A stretch of DNA of 12,790 nucleotides, from positions 1 through 12,790 of the forward strand of contig CAYZCY010000037.1 in the NCBI GenBank assembly GCA_964477115.1, written 5' to 3'. The notes below the pieces were generated by a model. That model was not told the origin of the DNA. It was given only the letters and a program-made list of their open reading frames with translations, and ran no database searches. Position numbers and translations under genes: made by a program. This document shows, one piece after another, positions 11,161 to 12,790 of this stretch (position 1 is the first letter of the stretch; the number at the start of each line of letters is the position of its first letter). The stretch is from RGIG3135 sp964477115 (GTDB lineage Bacteria; Actinomycetota; Coriobacteriia; Coriobacteriales; Eggerthellaceae).

Positions 11161-12678
11161 ATGGCGTACTACTTCGAGGAGCCGTCCCGTACATTCAATG
11201 AGTATCTGCTGGTTCCGGGACATACTCCCGCTAGCTGCGTTCCCACCGCAGTGAGCTTGAAGACCCCGCTCGTCAAGTACCGCAAGGGCGAAGAGGAGTG
11301 CCCCATTAGCCTCAACGTTCCCATGGTTTCGGCCATCATGGCTGCGGTCTCCGACGATCGCATGGCCGTTGCGCTGGCAACCGAGGGCGGCCTTTCCTTC
11401 ATCTACGGCAATCAGTCCATCGAAGACGAGGCGGCTATGGTCGCACGCGTCAAGGACTACAAGGCCGGCTTCGTTACTTCTGATGCAAACCTCTCTCCTG
11501 AGATGACCCTGGCAAACGTGGTTGAGCTCAAGGAGCGCTACGGTCATTCCACCATGCCCGTCACCGCTGACGGCAGCGCTCACGGCAAGCTGCTCGGCGT
11601 TGTGACCGGTCGCGACTACCGCCTTTCCCGTATGAGCTTTGACACCAAGGTCTCTGAGATCATGACCCCGCGCGAGAAGATGATCGTTGCTCCGGCTGAC
11701 ACTTCCCTCAAGGTTGCCAACGACATCATCTGGGACAACAAGCTCAATTCGCTTCCCATCGTTGACGAAAACGACTGCCTCGTGGCGCTCGTTTTCCGCA
11801 AGGACTATGACTCCCACAAGGAAAACCCCAACGAGATGCTCGACGACCAGAAGCGTTACATGGTTGGCGCAGGTATCAACTCCCGCGACTTCGCCGAGCG
11901 CGTTCCGGCGCTCGTCGAGGCTGGCGCTGACGTTTTGTGCATTGACTCCTCCGAGGGCTTCTCCGATTGGCAGAAGATCACCATCGACTGGGTGCGCGAG
12001 CGCTATGGCGACAGCGTGAAGATCGGTGCAGGCAATGTTGTCGACCGCGAGGGCTTCCGCTTCCTCGCAGAGGCTGGCGCTGACTTCATCAAGGTCGGCA
12101 TCGGCGGCGGCTCCATCTGCATCACCCGCGAGACCAAGGGCATTGGCCGCGGCCAGGCAACGGCCGTCATCGAGGTCGCCAAGGCTCGCGACGAGTACTT
12201 CGAGGAGACCGGCATCTACGTGCCCATCTGCTCCGACGGCGGCATTGTGTACGACCACCACATCTCCCTGGCGCTTGCCATGGGCTCTGACTTTGTCATG
12301 CTGGGCCGTTATTTTGCCCGCTTCGACGAGAGCCCCTCTGCCAAGGTCATGGTGAACGGCACCTACATGAAGGAATACTGGGGCGAGGGCTCTGCTCGCG
12401 CTCGCAACTGGGGTCGCTATGACCTCGGCGGCAAGAAGAGCCTGTCCTTCGAAGAGGGCGTCGACTCCTATGTTCCCTATGCTGGCAGCCTGAAGGACAA
12501 CGTGGCCGTCACCCTGCTCAAGTTGAAGAGCACCATGTGCAACTGCGGTGCGCTCACCATTCCCGAGTTCCAGGACAAGGCAAAGCTCACGCTGGTCAGC
12601 GCAACCTCCATCGTCGAGGGCGGCGCACACGACGTTCTGCTGAAGGACAAGACTCCCTTCGTGGGCAGCACGCGCTAA
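11161..12678 (+). CDS. guaB: IMP dehydrogenase, variant subtype with CBS pair
   Basis: 505-residue cytoplasmic enzyme that oxidises IMP to XMP with NAD+, the committed step of guanine nucleotide synthesis. The TIM-barrel is interrupted at about 95-220 by a Bateman module of two CBS domains (around G-V-V-T-G-R-D-Y and P-I-V-D-E-N-D). The catalytic loop is G-I-G-G-G-S-I-C320-I-T-R-E-T-K-G-I-G-R-G-Q: the nucleophile C320 is present, but the sequence after it differs from the common C-T-T-R-I-x-x-G-V-G-x-P-Q. The mobile flap keeps the catalytic pair R419-Y420. This variant loop with a W-G-E-G-S-A-R-A-R-N-W flap belongs, as I recall, to a distinct IMPDH subgroup in anaerobes. The ATG at 11161 follows AAAGGAAG. 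The frame is open upstream to 11062, but that part lacks family sequence. Own promoter, long leader, strong terminator. Confidence 0.94.
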   Translation: MAYYFEEPSRTFNEYLLVPGHTPASCVPTAVSLKTPLVKYRKGEEECPISLNVPMVSAIMAAVSDDRMAVALATEGGLSFIYGNQSIEDEAAMVARVKDYKAGFVTSDANLSPEMTLANVVELKERYGHSTMPVTADGSAHGKLLGVVTGRDYRLSRMSFDTKVSEIMTPREKMIVAPADTSLKVANDIIWDNKLNSLPIVDENDCLVALVFRKDYDSHKENPNEMLDDQKRYMVGAGINSRDFAERVPALVEAGADVLCIDSSEGFSDWQKITIDWVRERYGDSVKIGAGNVVDREGFRFLAEAGADFIKVGIGGGSICITRETKGIGRGQATAVIEVAKARDEYFEETGIYVPICSDGGIVYDHHISLALAMGSDFVMLGRYFARFDESPSAKVMVNGTYMKEYWGEGSARARNWGRYDLGGKKSLSFEEGVDSYVPYAGSLKDNVAVTLLKLKSTMCNCGALTIPEFQDKAKLTLVSATSIVEGGAHDVLLKDKTPFVGSTR

Positions 12679-12707
12679 GAACGGCGTTATATAGAATCGA
12701 AGGTATG

Positions 12708-12734
12708 CGGGGCTCTGTCACAGGGCCCCGTTTT
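12708..12734 (+). terminator. intrinsic terminator of guaB
   Basis: A 10-bp GC-rich stem with one G-T pair (12708-12717 with 12721-12730), a 3-nt TCA loop and a TTTT tail, starting 30 nt after the stop codon. Confidence 0.9.
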
Positions 12735-12790
12735 GCTGCAGGGGTGCGCGGCCGTTAAAGACAGGCGCTCGCCTCCTCTCCGATCCCCTG

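Noticed and set aside
11053..12630. 525-residue open frame antisense to guaB
   Set aside because: Same effect: the codon choice of guaB leaves few stop codons on the opposite strand. No recognisable domain, and the plus-strand IMPDH is certain.

Overview
The window is a GC-rich (roughly 60% by eye), gene-dense chromosomal stretch with nine complete protein genes and no rRNA, tRNA, CRISPR array, insertion sequence or phage gene that I can recognise. Rubrerythrin, an unusual IMP dehydrogenase subtype, citramalate-type isoleucine synthesis and the codon choice suggest an anaerobic actinobacterium, most likely class Coriobacteriia (Eggerthellaceae-like). That placement is inference from protein character, not a database match.

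Layout. A PaaI/YdiI-type hotdog thioesterase (76-513, minus) is divergent from an SLC13-like anion permease (654-2057, plus). The permease ends in overlapping stop codons against a convergent two-component system: OmpR-type regulator (3370-4164) and sensor kinase (2054-3376), both minus and translationally coupled. Upstream lie a hairpin-rich gap and ilvE (4524-5444, minus). IlvE is divergent from a citramalate synthase (5687-7321, plus), so the first and last steps of pyruvate-derived isoleucine synthesis share one intergenic control region. A small TrpR-like YerC/YecD-family protein (7522-7818, plus) follows with its own promoter. About 515 bp of repeat-rich non-coding DNA then ends in a bidirectional terminator shared with a convergent rubrerythrin (8335-8943, minus). 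Divergent from rubrerythrin is an M18 metallo-aminopeptidase (9354-10805, plus), and last is a variant IMP dehydrogenase (11161-12678, plus) with a long leader and a clear intrinsic terminator.

How it fits together. Most genes are monocistronic housekeeping functions (isoleucine and purine synthesis, peptide turnover, peroxide defence, thioester hydrolysis). The only evident operon is the regulator-kinase pair. I found no obviously new multigene system. The points most worth a second look are: the structured, untranslated stretch 7819-8245, which includes a long purine run with a perfect Shine-Dalgarno match but no gene; the 155-nt guaB leader; inverted repeats placed on promoters (thioesterase, rubrerythrin, YerC); and changed signature motifs in the permease and in the kinase ATP-binding domain.
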